From positions 1-58,807 of the forward strand of contig JADJMS010000030.1 in assembly GCA_016709495.1 (NCBI GenBank): DNA of 58,807 bases. The letters run 5' to 3'. Positions 29,710 through 39,453 of the stretch are shown piece by piece (the stretch's first letter is position 1; every line of letters begins with the position of its first letter). A program made the translations under genes and the position numbers. The notes beneath the pieces were generated by a model. The model was not told where the DNA came from, did not search any database, and was given only the letters and a program-made list of their open reading frames with translations. Origin of the DNA: Candidatus Dechloromonas phosphorivorans. Lineage in GTDB: Bacteria; Pseudomonadota; Gammaproteobacteria; Burkholderiales; Rhodocyclaceae.

Positions 29710-30658
29710 GATGCGCATATTGATCGTGAAAACTTCCTCGCTCGGCGATGTTATCCACAATCTGCCGGTGGTGAGCGACATCCATCGGCATTTTCTGGAG
29801 GCAGTGATCGACTGGTGTGGTTGAAGAGAGCTTTGCGGCCATTCCGCGCCTTCATCCCGGCGTTAACGAAGTGATTCCTGTTGCCTGCGGCGTTGGAGGA
29901 AAAATTTGTTATGCCGCCAAACCTGGCAAGAGGAAAGTGTTTCGGCAAAGCTTGCCCGCCAAAACTACGATCTGGTGCTCGATACGCAAGGCTTGCTCAA
30001 AAGCGCCTTGATCACGCTGGCGCACGGTGTCAAATGCGGTTACGACGCAAATTCTGCCCGCGAACCGATCGCCGCATCGCTTTTATGATCGCCGCTACGC
30101 GGTGTCGAAAACGGCTCACGCGGTAACCCGTAACCGACTGTTGGCTGGCGCTGCACTGGGTTATGTTGCTGATTCGCCAGTGGATTTCGGCATCTGCGCC
30201 ATCGACCGTAACAAACTGGCTGCCAGCAACGCCCTATGTCGTCTTGCTAACGGCTACCAGTCGTAACGACAAACTGTGGCCAGAATCTCATTGGCTAGAG
30301 CTGGCAAAGCACCTGAAGGCGCAAGGCTTCAATGCCAGTCTGCCGGGCGGCAGTGCACTTGAGCGCGAACGAGCCGCGCGACTGGCGGCCAATCTGCCGG
30401 AGGCCATTGCCGCTCCGCCGATGGCCCTGCCGGAACTGGCCGGACTTCCTCAGTGGCGCTAGCGCTGTCGTTGGGGTTGATACGGGTTTGAGCCATCTAG
30501 CCGTCGCCTTGAATGTCCCAACTGTGGCGATATATACCGCGACCGATCCGGGGCTGACTGGCGTCTTTGGCTGTGGTTATCACAAAAATCTCGGTGGAAA
30601 ATCGCAGATGCCCAGCGTGCAAGCGGTAGCTGAAGCCTTGAAACCGGCTCTGGGATGA
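29710..30658 (+). CDS. waaC: ADP-heptose:LPS heptosyltransferase I (frameshifted)
   Basis: About 320 residues after four or more repairs (about 29815, 29890, 30080, 30205 and 30445). The start MRILIVKTSSLGDVIHN is the classic WaaC N-terminus (GT9 family). Later blocks are YDLVLDTQGLLKSALI, SRNDKLWPESHWLELAKHL, SGASAVVGVDTGLSHLAVAL and VAIYTATDPGLTGVFG. It adds the first heptose to Kdo2-lipid A at the inner membrane. The stop overlaps the waaA start (ATGA). The number of breaks in an essential-type core gene points to sequencing error rather than decay. Confidence 0.87.
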
Positions 30659-31880
30659 CGGCGCCTGATCTACAGCCTGATTTTTTATCTGGCGAGCCCC
30701 CCTCATTCTGCTTCGCCTGCTGCTGGCGGCGCGCAAGCAACCCGAATATTTGCGGCATTTGGGGAGCGCCTGGTTTCCTGGTTCGCCTCCAAAACAGCCA
30801 TTGATCTGGGTGCACGCCGTTTCAGTAGGTGAAACCCGTGCCGCACAGCCTTTGATCGATGCCTTGCGTGCAGCATGGCCAGATCATGGAATTTTGCTCA
30901 CTTGCATGACCCCTACCGGGCGCGCGGCGGGTCGCGAGGTTTACGGTGAGAGCGTGATTCAGGCTTTTCTTCCTTACGACATGCCGCTTGCGGTCAACCG
31001 ATTTTTTCGCCATTTTTCGCCAAAATTTGGTGTTTTGATGGAGACTGAAATCTGGCCCAATCTGTTGGCTGCAGCAGAAACGGCGCGCAGTGCCGGTTGT
31101 GCTTGCCAATGCCCGGCTGTCGGCCCGCTCGGCGCGTGGCTATGGGCGCAAAATGCACTGGCAGGGCCAGCTATCGCCACGCTAAGCGCCGTCGCGGCCC
31201 AGACGCAGGCGATGCACAGCGGCTGAGCGCTCGGGGCGGCTCTGCGTCGTCATCTGCGGCAATATGAAGTTCGACGTTCGCCGTTCCTGAAAAACTTGAA
31301 CTGGGTAAAAGCTGGCGCTCATCTATCGGTAACCGGCAGTCTGGCTCGCCGCCAGCACCCGCGAAGGAGAAGAGCAGCTCGTGCTCGCCGCGTGGCGCAG
31401 CTTGGCGTTGCCTTCAGCCTTGCTGGTTTTGGTGCCGCGTCACCCGCAACGTTTTGCTGAGGTGGCGGCTTTGCTGACTGCCGAAGATGTTTCTTCGTCC
31501 GGCGGAGCGCAGGCCTGCCGAAGGCCGCAACGCAAGTCTGGCTCGGCGATAGCATGGGCGAAATGGTGGCGGCCTACTATGCAATGTGCTGATTTGCCTT
31601 CATCGGCGGCAGTTTGATGCCACTCGGCGGGCAAAACCTGATTGAGGCGGCAGGCTGTGCTTGTGCCGTGCTGGTTGGGCCACATACCTTCAACTTCACG
31701 CAGGCGACGGAGGATGCGATTACTGCCGGAGCCGCGCGGCGTGTAGTGGACGCTGCGGATCTTGGGCTACAGGCGAGGCAGTTGTTTTCGAGTCAGACAG
31801 CTTGTCGGAATGCGCCAATCAGCAATCGAGTTTGCTGCACTCACCGTGGCGCAACGGCTAGAACACTTGACCCTTATTGA
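30655..31880 (+). CDS. waaA: 3-deoxy-D-manno-octulosonic acid (Kdo) transferase (many frameshifts)
   Basis: About 420 residues expected, spread over all three frames. Landmarks in order: LASPLILLRLLLAARKQPEY near the N-terminus (membrane anchor), PLIWVHAVSVGETRAAQPL, LLTCMTPTGRAAGREVYG, FGVLMETEIWPNLLAAAET, and at the C-terminus AFIGGSLMPLGGQNLIEAA and LVGPHTFNFTQATEDAI. These are diagnostic of KdtA/WaaA, which adds Kdo to lipid IVA. Breaks cluster near 30670-30790, 31090, 31200-31330 and 31500-31600. A CGGTCAACCG repeat is embedded in frame at 30991. The end is uncertain by about 15 bases because of the frame changes. Confidence 0.87.
30991..31027 (+). repeat. CGGTCAACCG-type repeat inside waaA, in frame
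   Basis: CGGTCAACCG followed by a T run, TCGCC, a second T run and TCGCCAAAATTT. It encodes VNRFFRHFSPKFG, where WaaA proteins normally carry a basic segment such as VRRFLRRFRPRLG, so the repeat replaces or mimics native residues without changing length. Confidence 0.55.
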
Positions 31881-33200
31881 GCGAGCGATGGGTCAAGCAG
31901 AGCGGTTAACGGCGGCCACTTCGTCTCGCCGAGCGCGCCAACTGCCGCTTTGAGTCGGAATTGCGACATCAAGGTGTCGAGCACCGCCTTGGCAAAGTCA
32001 CGACGCGTTACATAAAGCTGGTTTTCCGCATTTAGTACATCAATATTGATGCGCACCGCGGACTTCGTAACCCAGTTTGTCCGATTCAAGCGCTGATTGC
32101 GATGAAATCAAGGCCGCCTTCAAAGCTTTGACCTGAGCCAAGCCATTCACCACACCAAGATAGGACTGGCTGGCCGACAAGGCGGCATTGCGACGAGCTG
32201 CTTCCAGCGCCGATTCTGCCGCAGCACGATTGGCTGAGGCCTCGCGTTCGCGTGACATCACCAGCCCACCTTGAAAGATGGGTATGTTAAGTTGAACACC
32301 AACATTCTTGAAATCAGAGTCGAGCAGGCCGAAAGAGGTCGAGCCATAGGACTTTGAAGTTCCGGCATTGGCGACGAGGTCCAGCGTCGGGTAATGACCG
32401 GCGCGCTGCTTGTCGACTTCGCGGGCGGCGATGGATGCTGCAGCCTGCTGAACCTGAACGGGGATGCCATCTTTCTCAGCGGGCGGCAACCCACTCCTTC
32501 ATGTCGCTCGGGTTGCGGCGGGGAAAGTTCCGGCGCCCCTTCGCGGCGGTGCGAGGGCGCTGGGCTCCTTGCCGATAATTGACTGCAGTGCTTGGCGAAT
32601 TTGCAGATCACTTTCGGCTGCGATTTCCTGTGCTGATGCGAGGTCGAAACGCGCCGGGCTTCGTGGGTGTCGGTAATCGTTGCGGTGCCGACTTCAAAAC
32701 TCTTCTTGGCCAGTTCGAGTTGCTGAATGATGGCCAATTTGTTGTGATCGGCTTTCAGGTTCTCGTTTGCGTAAATCACGTCAAAAGTAAGCCGAGCTAC
32801 TGCAGGATCAGATCCTGTCTCGCCTGCACGAAGTTGGCCTCGGCTTGGACAACTTGTAGCTTTGATTGGTCGTAGCTGACCCATTTTGCCAGCGAAACAA
32901 GGGCTGTGACAGCGAAACCGAGTAGCCATTGCTGTTGAAACGTGGCTTGCCCAGCGTTGCTCCGTTATTGAAAGCAATTTCGTTCTCGTTCCACACGGTG
33001 TTGCCCGAAAGCGCCAGGCTGGGCAAACAGGCCGGCGCGGGCCTGTGGGGTTTTCTCGCGACCGGCATCCAGCGTCGAACGGGCGGCAGAAAACGTCGGA
33101 TCATTATCGACGGCATCGCGGTAAACCCTGCATCAGGTCGGCCGCCAAAACATTCGAAACCAGGAGCGGGGAAGCAAGCAGCCAAGCAATTTTTCATCAT
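31874..33200 (-). CDS. tolC: TolC-family outer-membrane channel protein (many frameshifts)
   Basis: About 440 residues expected; the coding sequence jumps between frames at least six times. The start MMKNCLAAC leads to a damaged signal peptide, then GNTVWNENEIAFNNGATLGK, NSNGYSVSLSQPLFRWQN, VARLTFDVIYANENLKADHN, QLELAKKSFEVGTATITDTHEA, VGVQLNIPIFQGGLVMSRE and ALKAALISSQSALESDKLGYEV, all typical of the TolC helical barrel used by type I secretion and efflux. It converges on waaA with overlapping ends. Sequence error is the most likely reason for the breaks, but a true pseudogene is possible. Confidence 0.85.
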
Positions 33201-33204
33201 GCTC

Positions 33205-33524
33205 TCAGTAACGGCGGAAATTGGGATCGACCTCTCCGGCCCAGGCGTCCACCGCCGGTCAGGTTGTAAAGTGAAGCGAAACCCTTGCGTTCGAGAACAT
33301 GGCCACCTGCATGCTGCGCGCACCGTGATGACAAATGAAGACAATTTCGTCATTTTCATTCAACTCACTGCAGCGTGAGGGAACCAGATGCATGGGAAGG
33401 GCTTGCAAGGGGCAGGCTGCACATTTCCAGTTCCCAATGTTCGCGCACATCAAGCAGACACTGGTTGCTGGCGACTGTCATCAGCCAGCCAATCGGCCAA
33501 TTGTCGTGCGCGGATGTGTTGCAT
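33205..33524 (-). CDS. Rhodanese-domain sulfurtransferase (frameshifted)
   Basis: About 106 residues in three frames: MQHIRARQLADWLMTVASNQ, CLLDVREHWELEMCSLPL, then NDEIVFICHHGARSMQVAMF and, after one more indel, LYNLTGGVDAWAGEVD. The active-site loop Cys-His-His-Gly-Ala-Arg-Ser contains the catalytic cysteine. A single-domain cytoplasmic rhodanese related to GlpE. The same pairing pcm-rhodanese-tolC-waaA is found in related betaproteobacteria as far as I recall, so the order supports the calls. Confidence 0.8.
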
Positions 33525-33548
33525 CAGAAGTTGAACCCGGGTTTGGCG

Positions 33549-34175
33549 TTAAGTCCCGTCAAGACTGGGAATAACGGTCTCGAACAGGTTGATCGTGTTG
33601 CAAATGCCATCGGCGGTACAGGTGATCAACTGGGCTTCCATGACCGGCGCTTCGCCAACCACCACGGCCAGCTTGCCGCCGACGCGAAGCTGCTTGAGTA
33701 ATGCTTCCGGGACGACTGGAACGGCGGCAGAAACCACGATTGCATCGTAAGGCCCACGCTGTGACCAGCCTTTGGCGCCACAACCGGTTTCCACGGTGAT
33801 GTTAGTGATGCCGGCGCGCTGAATGTTTTCGCGGGCGAAGTCAGCCAGTTCAGCGCGACATTCAACGGTCACGACATGGTCGGCACGAGCCGCCAGTAGC
33901 GGCCATATAGCCGCTGCCGGTACCGATTTCGAGAACCTTGTCGGTTTTCTTGATGCCCAGTTCCTGCAGGAGCTTGGCTTCAACGCGCGCGCCAGCATGA
34001 CCTGACCGCTACCGATCGGGATTTCCATGTCGGCGAAGGCCAGATTGCGATAAACGGCGGGCACGAAATCTTCGCGCTTGACGACAAATAGAAGGTCGAG
34101 CACCTTGGGATCCAGCACCTCCCAAGGGCGAATCTGTTGCTCGATCATGTTGAAACGGGCTTGCTCGATATTCAT
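33549..34175 (-). CDS. pcm: Protein-L-isoaspartate O-methyltransferase (two compensating frameshifts)
   Basis: 208 residues, apparently open. Start MNIEQARFNMIEQQIRPWEV, then KREDFVPAVYRNLAFADMEI, and later AARADHVVTVECRAELADFA, YDAIVVSAAVPVVPEALL and LRVGGKLAVVVGE are all Pcm-like. Between about residues 64 and 97 the ORF translates to unrelated LKPSSCRNWASRKPTRFSKS. Reading the same DNA (about 33905-33990) in another frame restores EAKLLQELGIKKTDKVLEIG and TGSGYMAALL, the SAM motif I. Two opposite indels therefore hide the cofactor site. Repairs isoaspartyl residues if the frame is really intact. Confidence 0.88.
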   Translation of the reverse strand: MNIEQARFNMIEQQIRPWEVLDPKVLDLLFVVKREDFVPAVYRNLAFADMEIPIGSGQVMLARALKPSSCRNWASRKPTRFSKSVPAAAIWPLLAARADHVVTVECRAELADFARENIQRAGITNITVETGCGAKGWSQRGPYDAIVVSAAVPVVPEALLKQLRVGGKLAVVVGEAPVMEAQLITCTADGICNTINLFETVIPSLDGT

Positions 34176-34235
34176 AGTGTTCTCCGCAGGCTAAATATTA
34201 GCACGAGCTAATATATTGTTTCCGATAAAACAAAA

Positions 34236-34864
34236 TTATACCTGAGTCCTTTTCAGGCCTTCACGTAGCAGGGTCAGGTGTACTGCCAAATATTGTTGCG
34301 GATCAACCTTGGTTCCTTGGCAACAAGCCATTGAGTAACGCCAGATGACCAGCATCAAAATGGGGGCGATAACTACGTCGATGGTTGTTTCGATATCCAA
34401 CTTACGAAATTCACCGCTTGTTATACCGCGCTCAGGGCCGATGCGACTTGCGCGACCTCGGCGAATCACATTTTCGTAATAAAACTGGGCTAACTCAGGA
34501 AAATTGCGCGATTCTGCGGTCATCAACTTGGGAATCCCGGCAAAGCCTGGTTTCGCCGATGCCAGCCCACCAGTTGGCTAATAGTTTTTCCAGCAATTCG
34601 AAAGCGCTACCTTCGTGGCGCGAGGCAACTTCCTCGCCTTCAACCAGAACGGGTACAACCCCATCCTCAATAACGCTTTTGAACAACGCTTCCTTGCTGT
34701 CGAAATAAAGATATAGCGTTCCTTGGAAACGCCAGCGCGTTGGGCGACATCTTCCAGTCGTGTCGCAGCAAAGCCCTTTTCGACGAAGAGGTCGAGAGCT
34801 GCAGCGGATAGCTCAGATGGCCGGGCTTCCTTGCGGCGCTTGCGAGGGGGGAGATGTTGCTCAT
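34236..34864 (-). CDS. TetR-family transcriptional regulator (frameshifted)
   Basis: About 210 residues after repairs near 34850 (a C run one base short), 34720 and 34540. From ATG: MSNISPPRKRRKEARPSE after repair, then LDLFVEKGFAATRLEDVAQRAG and a TetR HTH that should read VSKGTLYLYFDSKEALFKSV. The C-terminal ligand-binding part ends in YLAVHLTLLREGLKRTQV. A perfect palindrome abuts its start codon, indicating autorepression. The neighbours (pcm on one side, carbonic anhydrase on the other, all leftward) do not reveal another target. Confidence 0.82.
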
Positions 34865-34865
34865 T

Positions 34866-34899
34866 GGTAACTTAATGACTGATTGGTCATTAAGTTACC
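34866..34899. promoter_or_regulatory. Perfect palindromic operator at the TetR gene start
   Basis: GGTAACTTAATGAC at 34866-34879 and its exact reverse complement GTCATTAAGTTACC at 34886-34899, with a six-base spacer TGATTG. The inner TGAC-N6-GTCA resembles operators of AcrR-like TetR repressors. It begins two bases upstream of the TetR ATG on the minus strand, where it would block transcription or translation start. No U-run follows, so a terminator is unlikely. Confidence 0.8.
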
Positions 34900-34916
34900 A
34901 TCGAGGGCGATTTCGG

Positions 34917-36388
34917 TCAACGCCCTTCTTTGATCAGGCGGCTGGCTACTGGCTGGATCGGGCGCGCATTATTGCGATAGAGCCGCGAAAAGATGGCGAT
35001 CTGATCCTGCGACACCTGCACCGGTTGCTTCATCACCAGCCACAATACGCCTTCCGTACAGGGGGGCGTCGTTAGCGAACCCATATAGGTGTAATAGTTG
35101 CGGTTGGCCGGCAACAGCGAATTGGGATTGATGATCGGCGCGGGTGGGGATACCGAAACGTTCTTTCCAGTGGCATGTTGTTCCACAAGGTCTGGATAAA
35201 CGGGTTTTCATCGCCGCGTTCCATCAAAACAGCGACTACCGCCAGAGAACCATCATCAGCCTTGTGCACCAGATGCGCAACCATGTCGAAATTACGGCCG
35301 TTAACTTTTTCTTCCGAAGGGCGGTGGAAGTGGAATTGAACCAGTTCATACGTTTTTCCGGTCAGCGTAATGCTGCTGTCGCCGACGTTGATCTGAACCG
35401 TATGGCCGTTGTCGATGATGCGGAAAGCCGAGGGGCGATAGTCAAATTGCACTGGCTCAAGGTCCACCTTGATGCCTTCACGAATGTCGATAGGTGACTG
35501 ACGTTGGCCAACGGCGCAAGCCTGATTTTTCGGGTCCAGCTTGGCCCAGTTCTCCGGGCCGCCTTCGCCTTCATAAGACCAGTGAATATGGCGATGCTGA
35601 TCCGCAGAGCTGTTGTGCGCCAACTCCAGCATATAACCTTCCTTGGCTGGCTTGGCTTTATGCGTGACCGGTTTGCTGGTTGTATGAACAATGACCGTGG
35701 ATGACTTTGGCGGCGGAATTTCCTTGACCGGCGGCACTTGCTTTACCGGTGCTGGCGCGGGGGCTTGCACAGGGGCTTGCTCGCGAGAAGCCTCCATCTG
35801 GGCCTTCAGGTTGGGCCGGATTGAAGGAATAACCGATTTGGGTGCTTCAGCAGGCGCTGCGTGGGCTGGTTCTGAAGCTTTGACGATGGCGGGTTTCTCT
35901 GGCTTGGCCAACTCTTTCTTGAGTAGTGCCTCATTGGCCAGTTTCAGCTCTGCAGCAGCATCGTTCGCCTTTTGGGCAATCTCGGTAACGTTTTCCTTCG
36001 GTGGGCGGCAAACTTCGCGCAGCACCTTGTCGTCTAGCGTGCCAGTTCTGACTGGAAGATCGTTACCTTTGATCTCCTCTTCGCGAATTACCTCGGTCTC
36101 GTTCTTTTTGAAAATTCGCTTGATCGTGTTGGCATTACGCGATCCGCAGTCGTAGCGGGTTATCGCTTCGATGACGCGATACCCGGCACCGGATTTTGCG
36201 TCAATCAGTTCTTTTTCCAGAATGACCCGGCCCTGCGCCTGCACCTTGCCGTTCTCGTCGCGCTTGAGGCTGGTCCGATCAAGCTCGATACGCTTGCCGG
36301 GTTCGGAGGAAATGGTTTGCCAAGTCGGCGCAGCAGCGGCAGTCCACGGCAGTGTGGCCAGAATGGCGGCAATGGCGAGAAGGCGCAT
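34917..36388 (-). CDS. Alpha-carbonic anhydrase with N-terminal adhesin-E-like domain (one frameshift)
   Basis: About 490 residues. A signal peptide (MRLLAIAAILATLPWTAAAA) is followed by a ~110-residue domain (WQTISSEPGKRIELDRTSL ... YDCGSRNANTIKRIF) resembling surface-adhesin E/CNP1-type domains, then an Ala/Pro/Lys-rich linker (about 160-250). The alpha-carbonic anhydrase domain comes last: HIHWSYEGEGGPENW, GQRQSPIDIREG, the zinc-ligand block VQFHFHRPSEEKVNG...DMVAHLVH and SLTTPPCTEGVLWLV. A lost base near 35165 separates the last ~85 residues. It hydrates CO2 in the periplasm; the extension is unusual for this family. Confidence 0.87.
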
Positions 36389-36518
36389 CTCAAACCCCTT
36401 TAAATCTTTATCGTTAAAATTCTGATGCTTGGCAATGATATTTCGGCCAGTTTCTCAGAATCTTAAGCCAATATTGGCTTTCTTGCATTTTGCCTGTGTT
36501 TCCAGTAACTTGCAGCCT

Positions 36519-36613
36519 CTCGTTAGGGGTGCCGACTGCGTGTTTGTGTATTGCGGTCGACTGAGAAAAACCCTTCGAACCTGACCGGGTCATGCCGTCG
36601 TAGGGAAACGAAC
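36519..36613 (+). ncRNA. TPP riboswitch (THI element)
   Basis: The conserved THI blocks are present in order upstream of thiC: GGGGTGCC at 36526, CTGAGA at 36561, ACCCTTCGAACCTGACC at 36570, GGGTCATGCC at 36587 and GTAGGGAA at 36600. These form the pyrimidine- and pyrophosphate-sensing arms. It ends about 65 bases before the thiC ATG and would repress thiC when thiamine pyrophosphate is plentiful, by hiding the ribosome site or by termination; the mode is not clear by eye. Confidence 0.95.
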
Positions 36614-36677
36614 TCTGTTGTTGGAACCAGATCGCTCCTTGCCCGTCTTACCTGCTGAAATTACGCACGGAGCCTCA

Positions 36678-38593
<1,916 letters not shown>

Positions 38594-38623
38594 GTCTTGC
38601 CAAACGGCTGGTAGCAAAGGAAA

Positions 38624-38647
38624 GGCGGCTGAATCAGCCGCCTTTTT
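38624..38647 (+). terminator. thiC: Rho-independent terminator after thiC
   Basis: GGCGGCTGA-A-TCAGCCGCC forms a nearly perfect nine-base-pair hairpin followed by TTTTTG and a second T run at 38649-38655. It lies 31 bases after the thiC stop. Confidence 0.92.
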
Positions 38648-38665
38648 GTTTTTTTGGGATTGTCA

Positions 38666-38700
38666 CGGTCAACCGGAAAAAATGGCCAAAATCGAAATTT
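38666..38700 (+). repeat. CGGTCAACCGGAAAAA repeat, intergenic copy after thiC
   Basis: CGGTCAACCGGAAAAA then ATGGCCAAAATCGAAATTT. This is close to the family consensus; it lies just after the thiC terminator and before the convergent small gene at 38711. Confidence 0.75.
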
Positions 38701-38710
38701 GCCGCGGCGC

Positions 38711-39088
38711 TCAGTCTTTGGCTTGGTTCTCACGCAGAATTCGCTTGAGCGTAGTAATTCGACGCGCCAGACCAATGGGCGTCAATGAGTGAGGCCCGCG
38801 TTCGATGCGGAACTCAATGGGCGCGTCGAAGTGCGCGACCTCCGTCAGCAGAAAGCAAATGCGATTGACGCGATGAAAGCCGGGGATGATCCACTCGTGC
38901 GAGCTTTCACCGCAGTCCACAACGGTCCACACATAATCTGAGTCATATTTGAACGCGAGCTGCAAATCGTCGCCGTAGGTTTCGAGTCCATGACCGCCCC
39001 AAATATCACCGAAGCGTGCCAATGGGTGCCTGAACGGGCGGAAGTATTCGTAGAACACGTCCTCATGAAAGACGGTCGTTTTTTGCAT
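38711..39088 (-). CDS. Conserved-looking hypothetical protein, last gene of the methyltransferase/HNH operon
   Basis: 125 residues, no signal peptide or membrane segment, rich in aromatic residues (VFYEYFRPFRHPLARFGDIW, DSDYVWTVVDCGESSHEWI). I do not recognise a family. Its ATG follows directly on the stop of the preceding 120-residue gene, so they are co-translated. The VVDCGESSHEWIIPGFHRVN stretch looks like part of a compact beta fold. An immunity, specificity or control role beside the restriction-modification-like gene is possible but only from position. Confidence 0.7.
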   Translation of the reverse strand: MQKTTVFHEDVFYEYFRPFRHPLARFGDIWGGHGLETYGDDLQLAFKYDSDYVWTVVDCGESSHEWIIPGFHRVNRICFLLTEVAHFDAPIEFRIERGPHSLTPIGLARRITTLKRILRENQAKD

Positions 39089-39451
39089 TCAGATATCCCA
39101 ATTCGGTGATAACTGTTCATTCCATTTATTCACCGATTTGAAACGTGCAATGAGTTCAGAAACACTTCCCCAAGGCTGGCCGGCTATTTCTTCCGCCTCT
39201 GCCTGACGTAGTTCGTGGAAGGTATGCCAGACATGGTCGTCTTCGGTGGGGCCGTCGCTGAACTTCCATAGTTCAGCGTAGAGCGGTGGAATGCCAACCT
39301 GTTCGGCGATGAAAAACTCGTCGCAATTGAGTTGGGCTCGAAGTTGTTCGAGTTCTGTCTCAGTCGCGCGCCCTTCAAGTAGCAAACTACCCCATGACTT
39401 GTAGTTGCTGGCATCGCGATAGAGGTAATCGAAAATGCTGAATCCGGTCAT
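39089..39451 (-). CDS. Hypothetical protein, middle gene of the methyltransferase/HNH operon
   Basis: 120 residues, acidic, soluble (FSIFDYLYRDASNYKSWGSL, TEDDHVWHTFHELRQAEAEE). I do not recognise a domain. The ATG is two bases after the end of the methyltransferase/HNH gene, and the stop touches the next start, so the three genes form one tight unit. The repeated pairing of two small soluble proteins behind a DNA-modifying fusion is the main clue to role. Confidence 0.7.
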   Translation of the reverse strand: MTGFSIFDYLYRDASNYKSWGSLLLEGRATETELEQLRAQLNCDEFFIAEQVGIPPLYAELWKFSDGPTEDDHVWHTFHELRQAEAEEIAGQPWGSVSELIARFKSVNKWNEQLSPNWDI

Positions 39452-39453
39452 GG

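Noticed and set aside
34866..34899. The palindrome as a terminator for the carbonic anhydrase gene
   Set aside because: The gene ends at 34917 but no T-run follows the hairpin, and it abuts a TetR start codon, favouring an operator.
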